The notes under the pieces: model-generated
Told to the model about the DNA's origin: nothing
Database searches by the model: none
What the model saw: the letters and a program-made list of their open reading frames with translations, nothing else
Origin: a virus
DNA: 36,604 nucleotides
Virus record (IMG/VR): IMGVR_UViG_3300025655_000125
Span: 1 to 36,604 of that record
Strand: one strand, 5' to 3'
In this document: in pieces, positions 6,127-15,183 of the stretch
Layout of the letters: each line of letters starts with the position of its first letter
How positions within the stretch are numbered: position 1 is the stretch's first letter
Translations under genes and position numbers: made by a program

Positions 6127-8773
6127 TCATGACCGCATTCTGGTCGTGGAGCGTGTCAACGGCGAGCGTGTCTACAATGAGTTTCCTGCTGAGTATGTGT
6201 TTTATTATCCAGACCGTCGAGGCAAGTTCACTACAATCTTCGGAAATTCAGTCAGTCGTTTTTCCACACGCAATTACAAAGAGTTTCAGAAAGAACTCAA
6301 GATGCACTCAGGGCAAGAACTGTTTGAAAGCGATTTCAAACCTGTGTTTCGTTGTTTAGAAAACAACTACAAAGGTAAAGATTCGCCCAAACTGCAAACA
6401 GCATTTTTCGACATCGAGGTGGATTTTCATCAGGAACGAGGATTTAGTCCACCAGAAGATCCATTCAACGCCATTACTGCCATCACGGTATACCTGGACT
6501 GGCTTGAGCAGTGTATTACTCTTGCCGTGCCTCCCAAGACCATGTCCATGGATCAAGCCAGACACCAGGTGCAGGAGTTTGATAACACATTCTTGTTTGA
6601 AAAAGAACATGAAATGTTATTGGCATTTTTGGATGTTATTCAGGATGCTGACATACTGAGCGGCTGGAACTCAGAAGGTTTCGATATTCCATATACCATT
6701 AATCGCATCACACGAATTTTAAGCAAGGACGACACCCGTCGATTTTGTTTATGGGGACAATTGCCCAAAAAGCGTACATTTGAAAGATACGGCGCAGCGC
6801 ATGAAACATACGATACTGTTGGCAGAATCCACATGGACTATCTGCAACTGTATCGCAAATATACCTATCATGAAATGCATTCGTATTCGTTGGATGCCAT
6901 TGCTGAATATGAACTGGGTGAGCGCAAGGTACAATACGAAGGCACGCTGGACCAGTTATACAATCAAGATTTTCGCAAGTTCATTGATTATAACAGACAG
7001 GATACCATGATACTGGGCAGACTTGATGAAAAACTCAAGTTTCTGGATTTAGCCAACGAACTGGCACATGCCAACACCGTGTTGCTACAAACAACAATGG
7101 GTGCCGTTGCTGTAACAGAACAAGCAATTATTAATGAAGCACATGAACGTGGGCTGATTGTTCCTGATCGCAAAAAGCACGAACGAGACGATACTCAGGC
7201 AGCAGGGGCATATGTGGCTGTGCCTAAAACAGGCATTCATCAATGGGTAGGATCGGTAGACATTAATTCACTGTATCCCAGCGTAATTCGTGCGCTGAAC
7301 ATGGCGCCCGAAACCATTGTTGGCCAGCTTCGTCCAATCATGACTGATCAGTTTATCAAAGAACGCATGGCCAAAAAAATGTCGTTTGCGGCCAGTTGGG
7401 AAGGATTGTTTGGTACCATTGAATACACGGCTGTCATGGATCAGCGTGCAGACACAGAAATCACTGTAGATTGGGTCAACGGCGAAAGCACTGTACATTC
7501 AGCACATGAAATCTGGCACCATGTGTTTAATTCTAACAGTAACTTGTGCTTGAGCGCAAACGGCACAATCTTTACATATGAGCGCGAAGGTGTTGTGCCA
7601 GGATTACTAAAGCGTTGGTATGCAGAACGTAAAGAGCTTCAGGCAAAGAAGAAAGAAGCAACAACCAAAGAAGATATTGCTTTCTGGGATAAACGACAAC
7701 TTGTTAAGAAGATTAACTTGAACTCGTTGTACGGTGCAATTCTTAACCCAGGCTGTAGATTCTTTGATAAACGCATTGGACAATCAACTACACTGACCGG
7801 CCGTGCTATTGCACAACACATGGATGCTTTTATTAATCAAGTACTTACAGGTGAGTATGACCACGTAGGCGAATGTGTTGTGTATGGCGACACAGACTCG
7901 TGTTACTTCAGTGCCTGGCCTGTGATGAAAGGCAGAGTAGAACGTGGAGAAATGGAATGGAACAAGGACATTGCTGTGCAATTATACGATGCAATTGGTG
8001 ACGAAGTTAATAACAGTTTCCCACCATTTGCATACAGAGCATTTCATTGCCCAGAAGAATACGGAAACATTCTTGCATGCGGCCGAGAAGTAGTTGCTGA
8101 ATCAGGATTGTTTATTACTAAGAAACGCTATGCATTGTTGGTCATTGACAATGAGGGACAACGCCTGGACATAGACGGCAAGCCCGGAAAAGTCAAGGCC
8201 ATGGGCCTGGATCTGAAACGTTCAGATACACCCAAGATTGTACAGGACTTTTTGAGTGATATTTTGCAGCGTGTACTCAAAGGCGCAAGTCGTGATGACG
8301 TGGTCAAACACATACGAGAGTTCAAGATTGATTTTCACGCCAAGCCAGCCTGGGAGAAAGGAACTCCCAAGCGTGTAAATAATTTGACCAAATATGGTGA
8401 ACTGGAACGACAAAATCAATCATTCCATAGCCAGAAAGCCAAGGTGACTATCCCTGGGCATGTCAGGGCTGCACTGAACTGGAATTATTTGCGAAAGATG
8501 CACAACGATAATTACAGTATGGCGGTTGTGGATGGTATGAAGACTGTGGTGTGTAAGCTCAAGAGCAACCCCCTGGGACTTAACAGCATCGGCTATCCCA
8601 CTGATGAATCCAGACTTCCTGAATGGTTTAAAGAACTTCCGTTTGATGACGCACTTATGGAGAGCACCATCATTGACCAGAAGGTTGACAATCTGTTGGG
8701 TGTTCTGGAGTGGGATCTGTTGTCCAGTACCGATACCAGTAACACATTTGAAGATCTGTTTGAGTTTGTATGA
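6095..8773 (+). CDS. 43: family B DNA polymerase (T4 gp43-type)
   Basis: 892 residues, about the length of T4 gp43 (898). The 3'-5' exonuclease Exo I motif FFDIEVD is at residues 104-110. Polymerase motif A is SLYPSV at 392-397, motif B is KINLNSLYGA, and motif C is YGDTDS at 597-602, with both catalytic Asp present. This is the replicative polymerase of the phage. ATG 6095 lies inside the end of the upstream gene, with GGAG at about 6080. The clamp gene follows after one gene, as expected for a T4-like replication cluster. There is no intein or frameshift. Confidence 0.95.
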   Translation: MSFVDALHDRDHDRILVVERVNGERVYNEFPAEYVFYYPDRRGKFTTIFGNSVSRFSTRNYKEFQKELKMHSGQELFESDFKPVFRCLENNYKGKDSPKLQTAFFDIEVDFHQERGFSPPEDPFNAITAITVYLDWLEQCITLAVPPKTMSMDQARHQVQEFDNTFLFEKEHEMLLAFLDVIQDADILSGWNSEGFDIPYTINRITRILSKDDTRRFCLWGQLPKKRTFERYGAAHETYDTVGRIHMDYLQLYRKYTYHEMHSYSLDAIAEYELGERKVQYEGTLDQLYNQDFRKFIDYNRQDTMILGRLDEKLKFLDLANELAHANTVLLQTTMGAVAVTEQAIINEAHERGLIVPDRKKHERDDTQAAGAYVAVPKTGIHQWVGSVDINSLYPSVIRALNMAPETIVGQLRPIMTDQFIKERMAKKMSFAASWEGLFGTIEYTAVMDQRADTEITVDWVNGESTVHSAHEIWHHVFNSNSNLCLSANGTIFTYEREGVVPGLLKRWYAERKELQAKKKEATTKEDIAFWDKRQLVKKINLNSLYGAILNPGCRFFDKRIGQSTTLTGRAIAQHMDAFINQVLTGEYDHVGECVVYGDTDSCYFSAWPVMKGRVERGEMEWNKDIAVQLYDAIGDEVNNSFPPFAYRAFHCPEEYGNILACGREVVAESGLFITKKRYALLVIDNEGQRLDIDGKPGKVKAMGLDLKRSDTPKIVQDFLSDILQRVLKGASRDDVVKHIREFKIDFHAKPAWEKGTPKRVNNLTKYGELERQNQSFHSQKAKVTIPGHVRAALNWNYLRKMHNDNYSMAVVDGMKTVVCKLKSNPLGLNSIGYPTDESRLPEWFKELPFDDALMESTIIDQKVDNLLGVLEWDLLSSTDTSNTFEDLFEFV

Positions 8774-9708
8774 ATCTAAGTAAAATTATATCATATAACC
8801 GAGGCTTTGACGACGATAACATTGAACCTTTGGATCAGCACATAAAATCTGAACTGAGCAGTTTACAAGGCAAACTGGAAACCTTGCAAATACAGGATTA
8901 TTCAGAAATTCTGACAATCAAAGATTCAATTTTATCAGACATGAAAAAACTCAGACATGCACTGGATGATTACAAAAACTCATTGCACAATATCATTACA
9001 CAGCAAGAGCAGGAATATTTTGTTAAGAGTTATAAGATCTATGAAGGCATGTCAAATGACACACCAGAATATATCCTGGATCGAACCAATCCCAAAACCA
9101 TTGATAATTCTGTAGATTTTGCTGATCGTATCAAACTTTACAGCAGTTGGAAAAATGCTGGATTATACATACGTCCTGGAAAAAATCTGTACATCAACGA
9201 AATGATTGATGCAGATCCGCTTTATGTGGTTGATGAGCATCTGGAATTGTTGGGCCCAGTAAAAAAATTATGGACACCAGCATATCAGGCTCGGTTAAGA
9301 TATAGCATAATCAACGAACAATCAGATCAGATATTTAAGAATCTACCCAAACAACAAATTGGGCTAATTGTGGCTAGTGACTTTTTTGATTTTAAACCAT
9401 TCGAGATCATCAAGAAATATCTCAAAGAATTCTGGAATCTGTTAAAACCAGGCGGAGTGGTAATTTTTACATACAACAACTGTGATCAGCCAGGAGCAGT
9501 CCGCAATGTTGAAAACTTCTTTAACTGTTACACTCCTGGTCGCCTGATCAAAGATTTTGTGGTGGGTCTGGATTTTGAATTGTTGAATAGCACAGAATCT
9601 GCCAGCGGAATCAATTGGTTAGAGATCAAAAAACCCGGTGATTTATCAAGCATGCGTGGTGGTCAAACACTGGCGAAAATAATTAAATCCGAACAAGATA
9701 AAATCTAA
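8770..9708 (+). CDS. methyltransferase-like protein with N-terminal coiled coil
   Basis: 312 residues. Residues 20-90 are helical coiled coil. The C-terminal two thirds looks like a degenerate Rossmann SAM-methyltransferase domain: IGLIVASDFFDF, a helix, then FWNLLKPGGVVIFTYNNCD, the typical LKPGG-V-IF-TY strand turn. The usual glycine-rich SAM loop is not clear; the matching region is LYINEMIDADPLYVVDEH. The ATG overlaps the polymerase TGA (ATGA). A role in modifying nucleic acid or protein during replication is possible, but the missing loop leaves activity in doubt. Confidence 0.5.
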   Translation: MNLSKIISYNRGFDDDNIEPLDQHIKSELSSLQGKLETLQIQDYSEILTIKDSILSDMKKLRHALDDYKNSLHNIITQQEQEYFVKSYKIYEGMSNDTPEYILDRTNPKTIDNSVDFADRIKLYSSWKNAGLYIRPGKNLYINEMIDADPLYVVDEHLELLGPVKKLWTPAYQARLRYSIINEQSDQIFKNLPKQQIGLIVASDFFDFKPFEIIKKYLKEFWNLLKPGGVVIFTYNNCDQPGAVRNVENFFNCYTPGRLIKDFVVGLDFELLNSTESASGINWLEIKKPGDLSSMRGGQTLAKIIKSEQDKI

Positions 9709-9714
9709 ATATAC

Positions 9715-9743
9715 TTGCAAAAACACACGTATTGTATTATAAT
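9715..9743 (+). promoter_or_regulatory. sigma70-like promoter for the clamp gene
   Basis: TTGCAA at 9715-9720, a 17-bp spacer and TATAAT at 9738-9743. The leader carries AAGGA at 9758-9762 before ATG 9768. Confidence 0.7.
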
Positions 9744-9767
9744 AGTAACACACATAAAAGGAAAAAC

Positions 9768-10499
9768 ATGAGAGATTATTTATTAGACATTGTTAGTCAC
9801 ACACACGACTTAGGGACCATTGATTTGATCAAAATCACTGGCGATGCCAATCAGACCATTATTGATGGTATTGCAAGTAACAAAACTGTGGTTGTCAAGG
9901 GTGCTTTCACAGTTCCCAGTGCAGAACTCACAGGCACATTTGGTATGCCCAACTTGAACAATCTGAAGACTCTGCTCAACCTGGAAGCATACAAAGAAGA
10001 TAGCAGCATCACGCTCACGACCATCACAGCTGATGGTCAGACAGTACCAACTGGACTACATTTTGAAAACAAGGACGCTGATTTTAAAAACGACTATCGT
10101 TTCATGGTCAAAGATGTTGTTGACAATCAACTCAAGTCAGTGCAATTCAAAGGCACGACCTGGGGCGTAGAATTTAATCCCACCATTGCCAGCACTCAGA
10201 GATTGAAGATGATGGCCAGCACCAACAACACTGAAGTGTCATTCCAAACCAAACTGGATGGTGATCGACTGATGGTTTATTTTGGTGATCACAGCACACA
10301 CGCTGGTGAATTTGTGTTCCAGACCGGTGTATCTGGCACACTAAACAAAACACTGAGTTGGCCAACTGAAGTGGTTATTAAGATTCTTGATCTGGCAGGC
10401 GACAAAACCATGCGTATCTCCGATTCAGGAATTGCAGAAATTACTGTAAATTCAGGACTGATTGAATATTCCTATCTGATCCCGGCACTTAGCAAATAA
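9768..10499 (+). CDS. 45: sliding clamp, DNA polymerase accessory protein (gp45-type)
   Basis: 243 residues, near T4 gp45 (228). The clamp-like pattern is visible: ILDIVSHTHDLGTIDLIKI-type opening, a SNKTVVVKGAF strand, FGMPNLNNLKTLL, and a second half ending with a beta-rich SDSGIAEITVNSGLIEYSYL. It would form a ring that tethers the polymerase and, in T4, also activates late transcription. ATG 9768 is chosen for its AAGGA site and promoter; the frame extends back to 9732 without support. The dpdA gene starts on its stop codon. Confidence 0.85.
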   Translation: MRDYLLDIVSHTHDLGTIDLIKITGDANQTIIDGIASNKTVVVKGAFTVPSAELTGTFGMPNLNNLKTLLNLEAYKEDSSITLTTITADGQTVPTGLHFENKDADFKNDYRFMVKDVVDNQLKSVQFKGTTWGVEFNPTIASTQRLKMMASTNNTEVSFQTKLDGDRLMVYFGDHSTHAGEFVFQTGVSGTLNKTLSWPTEVVIKILDLAGDKTMRISDSGIAEITVNSGLIEYSYLIPALSK

Positions 10500-12028
10500 T
10501 GAATAAAGATCTAACATCTGCACAGCAAGACTATGCCATTTATCTGCCGGCTATTAGTGGATTTTATTCCACATATATTGGCAAACAGCAGTATGGTGAA
10601 TATGTTCCAGCCAGCAGAATGCCTGCTGGCATTCCAGAAATGGAAATGCTGAACTTTTTTAATCCCAATAAAGGACTGTATCAGTATCAGTGGGGATTGT
10701 ATTCAGCTGGACATGCCAATCTGAAATTAGACAAACACGATCCCAAAGAAGCAATGATCCGTGAACGTGGTGCACACACCACATTGGTTGCTGACTCAGG
10801 TGGATTTCAGATCGCCAAGGGTGTCTGGGAAGGCGAATGGGCTAATCCCAATTGTCCTCGTGCAGAAAAATATCGCAGTCAGGTATTGAAATGGTTGTGC
10901 GAAATCAGCGATTATTCCATGGTACTGGATATTCCAACGTTTGCCTACCTGGATCCTGAAGCATCAGCCAAGAATGGTATTCGTAGTTATGATGATGCTG
11001 TCAATGCAACCATCTATAATCATGAATATTTCATCAAGAACAGCTACAACGATGCTAAATTCCTGAACGTGCTTCAGGGCAACAACCATACTGATTCTGA
11101 TAATTGGTATGAAATCATGAAGCAATATTCAGATCCCAAGAAATACGATAAATTTTTCCGTGGTTGGGCGTTTGGTGGTGCAAACAAAGCAGATCTTCAT
11201 CTGTCACTCAAACGCATCGTAACACTGATTCATGACGGTCTTTTGCAAACTGGCATGCATGACTGGATGCATTTCCTGGGAACTGGTCAGATTGAATGGG
11301 CGCCAGTGCTAACTGCAATTCAGAGAGCTGTGCGCAGACATCACAATCCCAACTTTACCATTAGTTTTGACTCTGCAAGTCCATTCTTGTCAACTGCAAA
11401 TGGTCACATATACACACATTCTGCGACACCAGCACACGCACGTTGGTCTCTGAGAACTGATGTTGCCGCAGACAATAAGAAATACGCATCTGATACCAGA
11501 GCATACCGAGATGCAGTTACCAGTGATGGCATTAATCAGTTCTTTGAAGATTCTCCCATCACAGAAAAGCTAAAGATCAATGATGTGTGTGTTTATGCGC
11601 CAGGTGAGTTAAATAAGATTGGCAAAGAAGGTAAAACCAGTTGGGACAGTTTTTCCTATGCTTTGCTCATGGGACACAATGTCTGGCATCACATCAACGG
11701 AATACAACAAGCAAATCGAATGGCTGACGCAGGTATCTTTGCATCAACGCTGGAAAGCACACTGATTCATGATCATTCAAACATTCAGACCATTATTGAT
11801 AAAATCTTTGCAGAACCTGATTACGACAATCGCATGTCGCTAATTGACCATTACAGTAAATTCTGGGCCAAATTGCCAGGGTCTTCTGGCATGGGCGGAA
11901 GCGAAAAGAAGGTCAAGAATTCAGATACAAACTTTGATAATCATTTTGAAGAAGTCAATAATGAAATTTCAGTTGATGATTCAGATTTTAATCAACAAAG
12001 ACTTGACGAACTAGAGGAATCCGTATAA
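10499..12028 (+). CDS. dpdA: DpdA-like 7-deazaguanine DNA transglycosylase (TGT family)
   Basis: 509 residues. It shows tRNA-guanine transglycosylase family signs: VADSGGFQIAKG with Asp99 and GGFQ 101-104, MVLDIPTF with Asp144, NVLQG near residue 190, and GWAFGGANK at 222-230. TISFDSASPF offers Asp291 as the likely nucleophile. The CxCxxC zinc site of bacterial tRNA TGT is absent, as expected for phage DpdA, which exchanges guanine in DNA for a 7-deazaguanine. folE, queD and queE in the same window supply the precursor. It is translationally coupled to the clamp gene (TAATG), so modification may be timed with replication. Confidence 0.8.
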   Translation: MNKDLTSAQQDYAIYLPAISGFYSTYIGKQQYGEYVPASRMPAGIPEMEMLNFFNPNKGLYQYQWGLYSAGHANLKLDKHDPKEAMIRERGAHTTLVADSGGFQIAKGVWEGEWANPNCPRAEKYRSQVLKWLCEISDYSMVLDIPTFAYLDPEASAKNGIRSYDDAVNATIYNHEYFIKNSYNDAKFLNVLQGNNHTDSDNWYEIMKQYSDPKKYDKFFRGWAFGGANKADLHLSLKRIVTLIHDGLLQTGMHDWMHFLGTGQIEWAPVLTAIQRAVRRHHNPNFTISFDSASPFLSTANGHIYTHSATPAHARWSLRTDVAADNKKYASDTRAYRDAVTSDGINQFFEDSPITEKLKINDVCVYAPGELNKIGKEGKTSWDSFSYALLMGHNVWHHINGIQQANRMADAGIFASTLESTLIHDHSNIQTIIDKIFAEPDYDNRMSLIDHYSKFWAKLPGSSGMGGSEKKVKNSDTNFDNHFEEVNNEISVDDSDFNQQRLDELEESV

Positions 12029-12029
12029 A

Positions 12030-12218
12030 ATGCCTACTGTATCAGAAATACAACGACAATTAACCGCAGTTAGTAAGAAATTATCAGAAGCAAAAGATAC
12101 ACATCAACAAGACGAACTTCGTAAGAAGAAAACAGCGTTAACATTAGATTTAAGAAGAGCTCAACAACGAGCATGGAATAACCGCAACGACAACATAGAC
12201 TGGGGCGATGGATACTAA
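12030..12218 (+). CDS. small coiled-coil protein
   Basis: 62 residues, charged and helical (IQRQLTAVSKKLSEAKD, ELRKKKTALTLDLRRAQQRA), with an acidic aromatic tail. It starts one base after the dpdA stop and overlaps the next gene by 11 nt, so it is in the same operon. It could be a DpdA partner, but only its position suggests this. Confidence 0.65.
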   Translation: MPTVSEIQRQLTAVSKKLSEAKDTHQQDELRKKKTALTLDLRRAQQRAWNNRNDNIDWGDGY

Positions 12219-12714
12219 ATCAGCACACAGCAACTTTAAAGGGCGGTACTTTACTGGTACTGAAGTAGAACAAACTGCAATGTATGGTAAGCCTACACTA
12301 TTTGTAGTAGGCGAGCCAGATTTGGATGGTATTCAAGAACAGCTAGACGCAAATCCTGATATTCAGCACGTTCGCTTTGGTGCTAATATGAGTTTTAATG
12401 CAAAAAAACTCCATAACTGGGAAGCAGTTATTATGGATTTCTTACGTGAAGAGTATTGGTGTACACTAGACTTTGATATCCAATATGTTAATGATATTCT
12501 CGAAACCGAAATGGTCGAATGGCATCGTTTCGTTCCAGTGGTATCAGCCAAACTTCCCTATATCGACCAACTTGGATATAACGCAGTACTTAAACTTGAC
12601 GATGCACATTTTAAGGCAACTAACCCCGGAGTCTGGATTCATCGAGTACGAGATTTAATGAACACAGAATCATTTACAGATTGGTCTCGGTATGAAGACA
12701 ATAAGGCACCATGA
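12208..12714 (+). CDS. conserved-looking hypothetical protein near dpdA
   Basis: 168 residues. It has an alternating strand/helix pattern (PTLFVVGEPDLDGI, IQHVRFGANMSFN, YWCTLDFDIQYVNDIL, FVPVVSAKLPYI) that suggests a compact alpha/beta domain. There is one Cys and no metal cluster or nucleotide-binding motif that I can name. It overlaps both neighbours (12208 within the upstream gene; ATGATG at 12711). In particular it has no SGGxDS motif, so it is not QueC. The function is unknown. Confidence 0.65.
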   Translation: MDTKSAHSNFKGRYFTGTEVEQTAMYGKPTLFVVGEPDLDGIQEQLDANPDIQHVRFGANMSFNAKKLHNWEAVIMDFLREEYWCTLDFDIQYVNDILETEMVEWHRFVPVVSAKLPYIDQLGYNAVLKLDDAHFKATNPGVWIHRVRDLMNTESFTDWSRYEDNKAP

Positions 12715-13169
12715 TGGAAGAACAAATTAAACAAGCACAAATAGAAACTGCCAATCGTATTATGGATAAGGCACCTCGTATGATTTGGGTAACACTTCAA
12801 AAAGAAGGTGTGCATCGTTATCCAGGTGCCGATACTGATCCTAAACTCGCAACAGGCGACTGGGATGATGTAAGTTTTCTAGGTGTTCCTCACAGACATA
12901 TCTTTCACTTTAAGGTATGGATTGAAGTATTTCACAATGATCGCGATATTGAGTTTATCCAATTTAAACGTTGGATCACTAGACTGTACGATCAAAGTGT
13001 GTTACAGTTAGACTATAAATCATGTGAAATGATAGCAGATGATTTATATGCTGAAATCGCTACTAAATATCCAGGTCGCGCCGTGTGGATTTCAGTTAGC
13101 GAAGATAATGAAAACGGCGCATTTATTCAATATAATACAACTAAACCAGTGAATTCACTGAAAATTTAA
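12711..13169 (+). CDS. divergent T-fold (QueD/QueF-like) protein, putative
   Basis: 152 residues. The central part follows the tunnelling-fold order of QueD: HRHIFHFKVWIEVFH in place of the HGH strand, IEFIQFKRWI in place of the MDFGDLK helix, KSCEMIADDLYAEI in place of the PTAENLA helix, and WISVSEDNENGAFIQY in place of the strand with the catalytic Glu. The usual QueD zinc site is only partly present and the N-terminal Cys is absent, so it may be a non-catalytic or altered T-fold enzyme. A QueF origin is an alternative. The ATGA start couples it to the upstream gene. Confidence 0.4.
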   Translation: MMEEQIKQAQIETANRIMDKAPRMIWVTLQKEGVHRYPGADTDPKLATGDWDDVSFLGVPHRHIFHFKVWIEVFHNDRDIEFIQFKRWITRLYDQSVLQLDYKSCEMIADDLYAEIATKYPGRAVWISVSEDNENGAFIQYNTTKPVNSLKI

Positions 13170-13183
13170 ACAAGGCAACTAAA

Positions 13184-13396
13184 ATGTCAAATAAGAAGAA
13201 GTACAATAACCCTCGTGTTAATCAAATTTTTGATGATCTGGAGGATTATCTTGATTTTTGCCGTGTATACGGCTATCGTTTTAATGAAGCAGACTTGTAC
13301 AATATGCAGTCATATCCGTTCCAGCAGTTCAATAAGAAGCGTAATGGCAAGAATTTTAAGGATCAAGCAGGTGTTGATCTAGCACGCATGCGTTAA
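13184..13396 (+). CDS. hypothetical small protein
   Basis: 70 residues, basic and Asn/Tyr-rich, with a helical segment IFDDLEDYLDFCRVYGYRF. It starts 14 nt after the upstream stop behind CAAGGCAA, and its stop overlaps the next start (TAATG). There is no recognised family. It belongs to the dpdA-folE gene run by spacing. Confidence 0.65.
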   Translation: MSNKKKYNNPRVNQIFDDLEDYLDFCRVYGYRFNEADLYNMQSYPFQQFNKKRNGKNFKDQAGVDLARMR

Positions 13397-13773
13397 TGTT
13401 TTACGTTATTCATAACACAGCAAACCAAGAAGGCGGCGAACACCTGTCACAACAACTTTGCAATTTATATGGCGGAGAGAATGTGGCAGATGTTCGCGCT
13501 GCCGATACTTCCGTTCCCGATAGTGGCGATGCTGGACACTATTGGACTGCGGCACAGGTATTAATGAAATTGTGCGATATGTACGCCGATAATGTTATTA
13601 CTTCGGATGATACACTTATCTTTACTTGGTTCCATGATCCTAACGCTAGACTCGTTAATGACCTAAATATTAGCTATAATGTACAACCCAAGCAGTACTG
13701 GTATACATTTGAAGGTACTGGTGTTTGGGAAATAAGCTCACATAAGTTTATGAAACTTGAAGAGTTGGTGTAG
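13396..13773 (+). CDS. hypothetical protein
   Basis: 125 residues. The N-terminus (MFYVIHNTANQEGGEHLSQQ) followed by a helix and NVADVRAADTS suggests a small alpha/beta fold. TLIFTWFHDPNARL in the middle looks like a core strand. No catalytic motif is evident. It overlaps both neighbours by a base or two, so it is within the operon. Confidence 0.65.
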   Translation: MFYVIHNTANQEGGEHLSQQLCNLYGGENVADVRAADTSVPDSGDAGHYWTAAQVLMKLCDMYADNVITSDDTLIFTWFHDPNARLVNDLNISYNVQPKQYWYTFEGTGVWEISSHKFMKLEELV

Positions 13774-14501
13774 TGCGAAAATTAATAATTGCAGGAAGTT
13801 CTTGGTCAGCTGGCACTTGGAAATTTGAGGAGCCAAACATCTATGCGCTGGATGAACCAGGTCTACAATTACTATCAGAAAAATACAACGTAATTAACCT
13901 CAGTCGCGGCAGATCAAGTAACTGGCAATCTCTAAACACAATTATAAATTATTTTAACCATATCAGTGACGAGTTGTTCGATGACACAGATGTTTTACTA
14001 GGTCAAACAGATATGTTCCTAGACAAAATGAGCAATTTGTTTGATGTTGACTATTCTGATTTATACAAAAGGGCTGTGGATTTTGAGAATTTTTACTTGT
14101 CTGCGGCAGAATTATTTTATTACAAATTGGATGCTATTTCCAAAACTATTAAAAAACCAATCCATATCATCGGAGAATCATCTGATGTAGATGTTAATTT
14201 GTTGCATTCAATTACAGATAGAGTAAACGTAATATGTAGTAGTTGGGTAAAACTATTTAAAACAGATCATCATGAATCGTTGATTCCGTTGGTAATAAAT
14301 AAAAATTTTCTTCCAACAGCAAAAAAGAACCAACGACTTGATATTGCCATGCAAGGTACTGAGTATTCAGACTTAAATTTTAAAGAATTTATGAAATTAC
14401 AAGAATCTGAATATATGGGAAATTTTATCGGTGATTTTCATCCAACGTCAAGTGGACACGACTTAATGTCCAGAAAAATTTTGTCTTATTTCGATGTTTG
14501 A
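13773..14501 (+). CDS. SGNH/GDSL hydrolase-like protein (copy 1 of 4)
   Basis: 242 residues. It opens with KLIIAGSSWSAG, a variant of the GDS block I where Ser is the nucleophile, followed by VINLSRGRSSNWQSL, which resembles block II with its Gly. Near the end GDFHPTSSGHDLM matches the DxxHP block V that supplies the catalytic Asp and His. It uses GTG at 13773, overlapping the upstream TAG. SGNH enzymes hydrolyse esters or acetyl groups on glycans and lipids; the substrate here is unknown. Three more copies occur at 25184, 27179 and 35570. Confidence 0.6.
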   Translation: MRKLIIAGSSWSAGTWKFEEPNIYALDEPGLQLLSEKYNVINLSRGRSSNWQSLNTIINYFNHISDELFDDTDVLLGQTDMFLDKMSNLFDVDYSDLYKRAVDFENFYLSAAELFYYKLDAISKTIKKPIHIIGESSDVDVNLLHSITDRVNVICSSWVKLFKTDHHESLIPLVINKNFLPTAKKNQRLDIAMQGTEYSDLNFKEFMKLQESEYMGNFIGDFHPTSSGHDLMSRKILSYFDV

Positions 14502-15105
14502 CACAATACTTAAATTTGAAAACGTACTGGCTGAATACACAAATGCTCCGTATGCAGTTATGACTGACTGCTGCACACATGCAATTGAGTTATGCTTACG
14601 ATACCAACAAAGTACGGAGCATCTAGATCACGTAGAGTTTACTGCATACACATACCTAAGTGTTCCAATGACCATGCATAAGCTCGGAATTAACTATGAC
14701 CTGCATGATGAATACTGGATCGGCGAATATCCAATTCATGGTACACAAATTTGGGACAGTGCCAGACGTTTAGAACGCAATATGTACCGCACAGGCACCA
14801 TGCAGTGTTTGAGTTTTGGTTATTCTAAACCCATTGAAATTGGTCACGGCGGTGCTATACTGTTAGACAACGAAGCAGCGTACAATAAACTAATTCGCAT
14901 GCGCTATGATGGCCGCGACCTAGATATTAGTCCATGGTCGGCGCAGGTAATGTTTGAAGTTGGTTATCATTATAGACCAACAGTAGAAGATGCTGAGCGT
15001 GGACTAGAATTACTAGAAAAATATAAAAACAAAAACAACACAAATCCTGTATATGTACAATATCCAGACTGTAGATCTATTACTATAAATAAAAATGTTA
15101 CATAA
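14494..15105 (+). CDS. short DegT/DnrJ/EryC1-like PLP protein
   Basis: 203 residues, about half the usual length of sugar aminotransferases in this family. The PLP-domain landmarks remain: APYAVMTDCCTHAIELCLR in place of the cofactor-binding helix, IWDSARRL with Asp88, and CLSFGYSKPIEIGHGGAILL with Lys112 as the Schiff-base residue. The C-terminal small domain is missing. It overlaps the SGNH-like gene by 8 nt. It may be a minimal or partner-dependent enzyme making an amino sugar, or a binding protein. The last residues (from about YKNKNN) are AT-rich and irregular. Confidence 0.6.
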   Translation: MFDTILKFENVLAEYTNAPYAVMTDCCTHAIELCLRYQQSTEHLDHVEFTAYTYLSVPMTMHKLGINYDLHDEYWIGEYPIHGTQIWDSARRLERNMYRTGTMQCLSFGYSKPIEIGHGGAILLDNEAAYNKLIRMRYDGRDLDISPWSAQVMFEVGYHYRPTVEDAERGLELLEKYKNKNNTNPVYVQYPDCRSITINKNVT

Positions 15106-15119
15106 CGGTAACAACCTGA

Positions 15120-15148
15120 TTGACAACAACGTGTTAATCTTGTATAAT
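15120..15148 (+). promoter_or_regulatory. sigma70-like promoter for folE-queD
   Basis: TTGACA at 15120-15125, a 17-bp spacer and TATAAT at 15143-15148 preceded by TTG (extended -10 like). The leader holds AAGGAAGGGG before ATG 15184. Confidence 0.8.
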
Positions 15149-15183
15149 ATCAATATTAAATCCGTGTAAGGAAGGGGTATAAA

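Noticed and set aside
15084-15091. TATAAATA near the end of the DegT-like gene as a late promoter for folE
   Set aside because: It is possible, but it lies in coding sequence about 100 nt from folE, and a near-perfect sigma70 promoter is closer; not listed as a feature.
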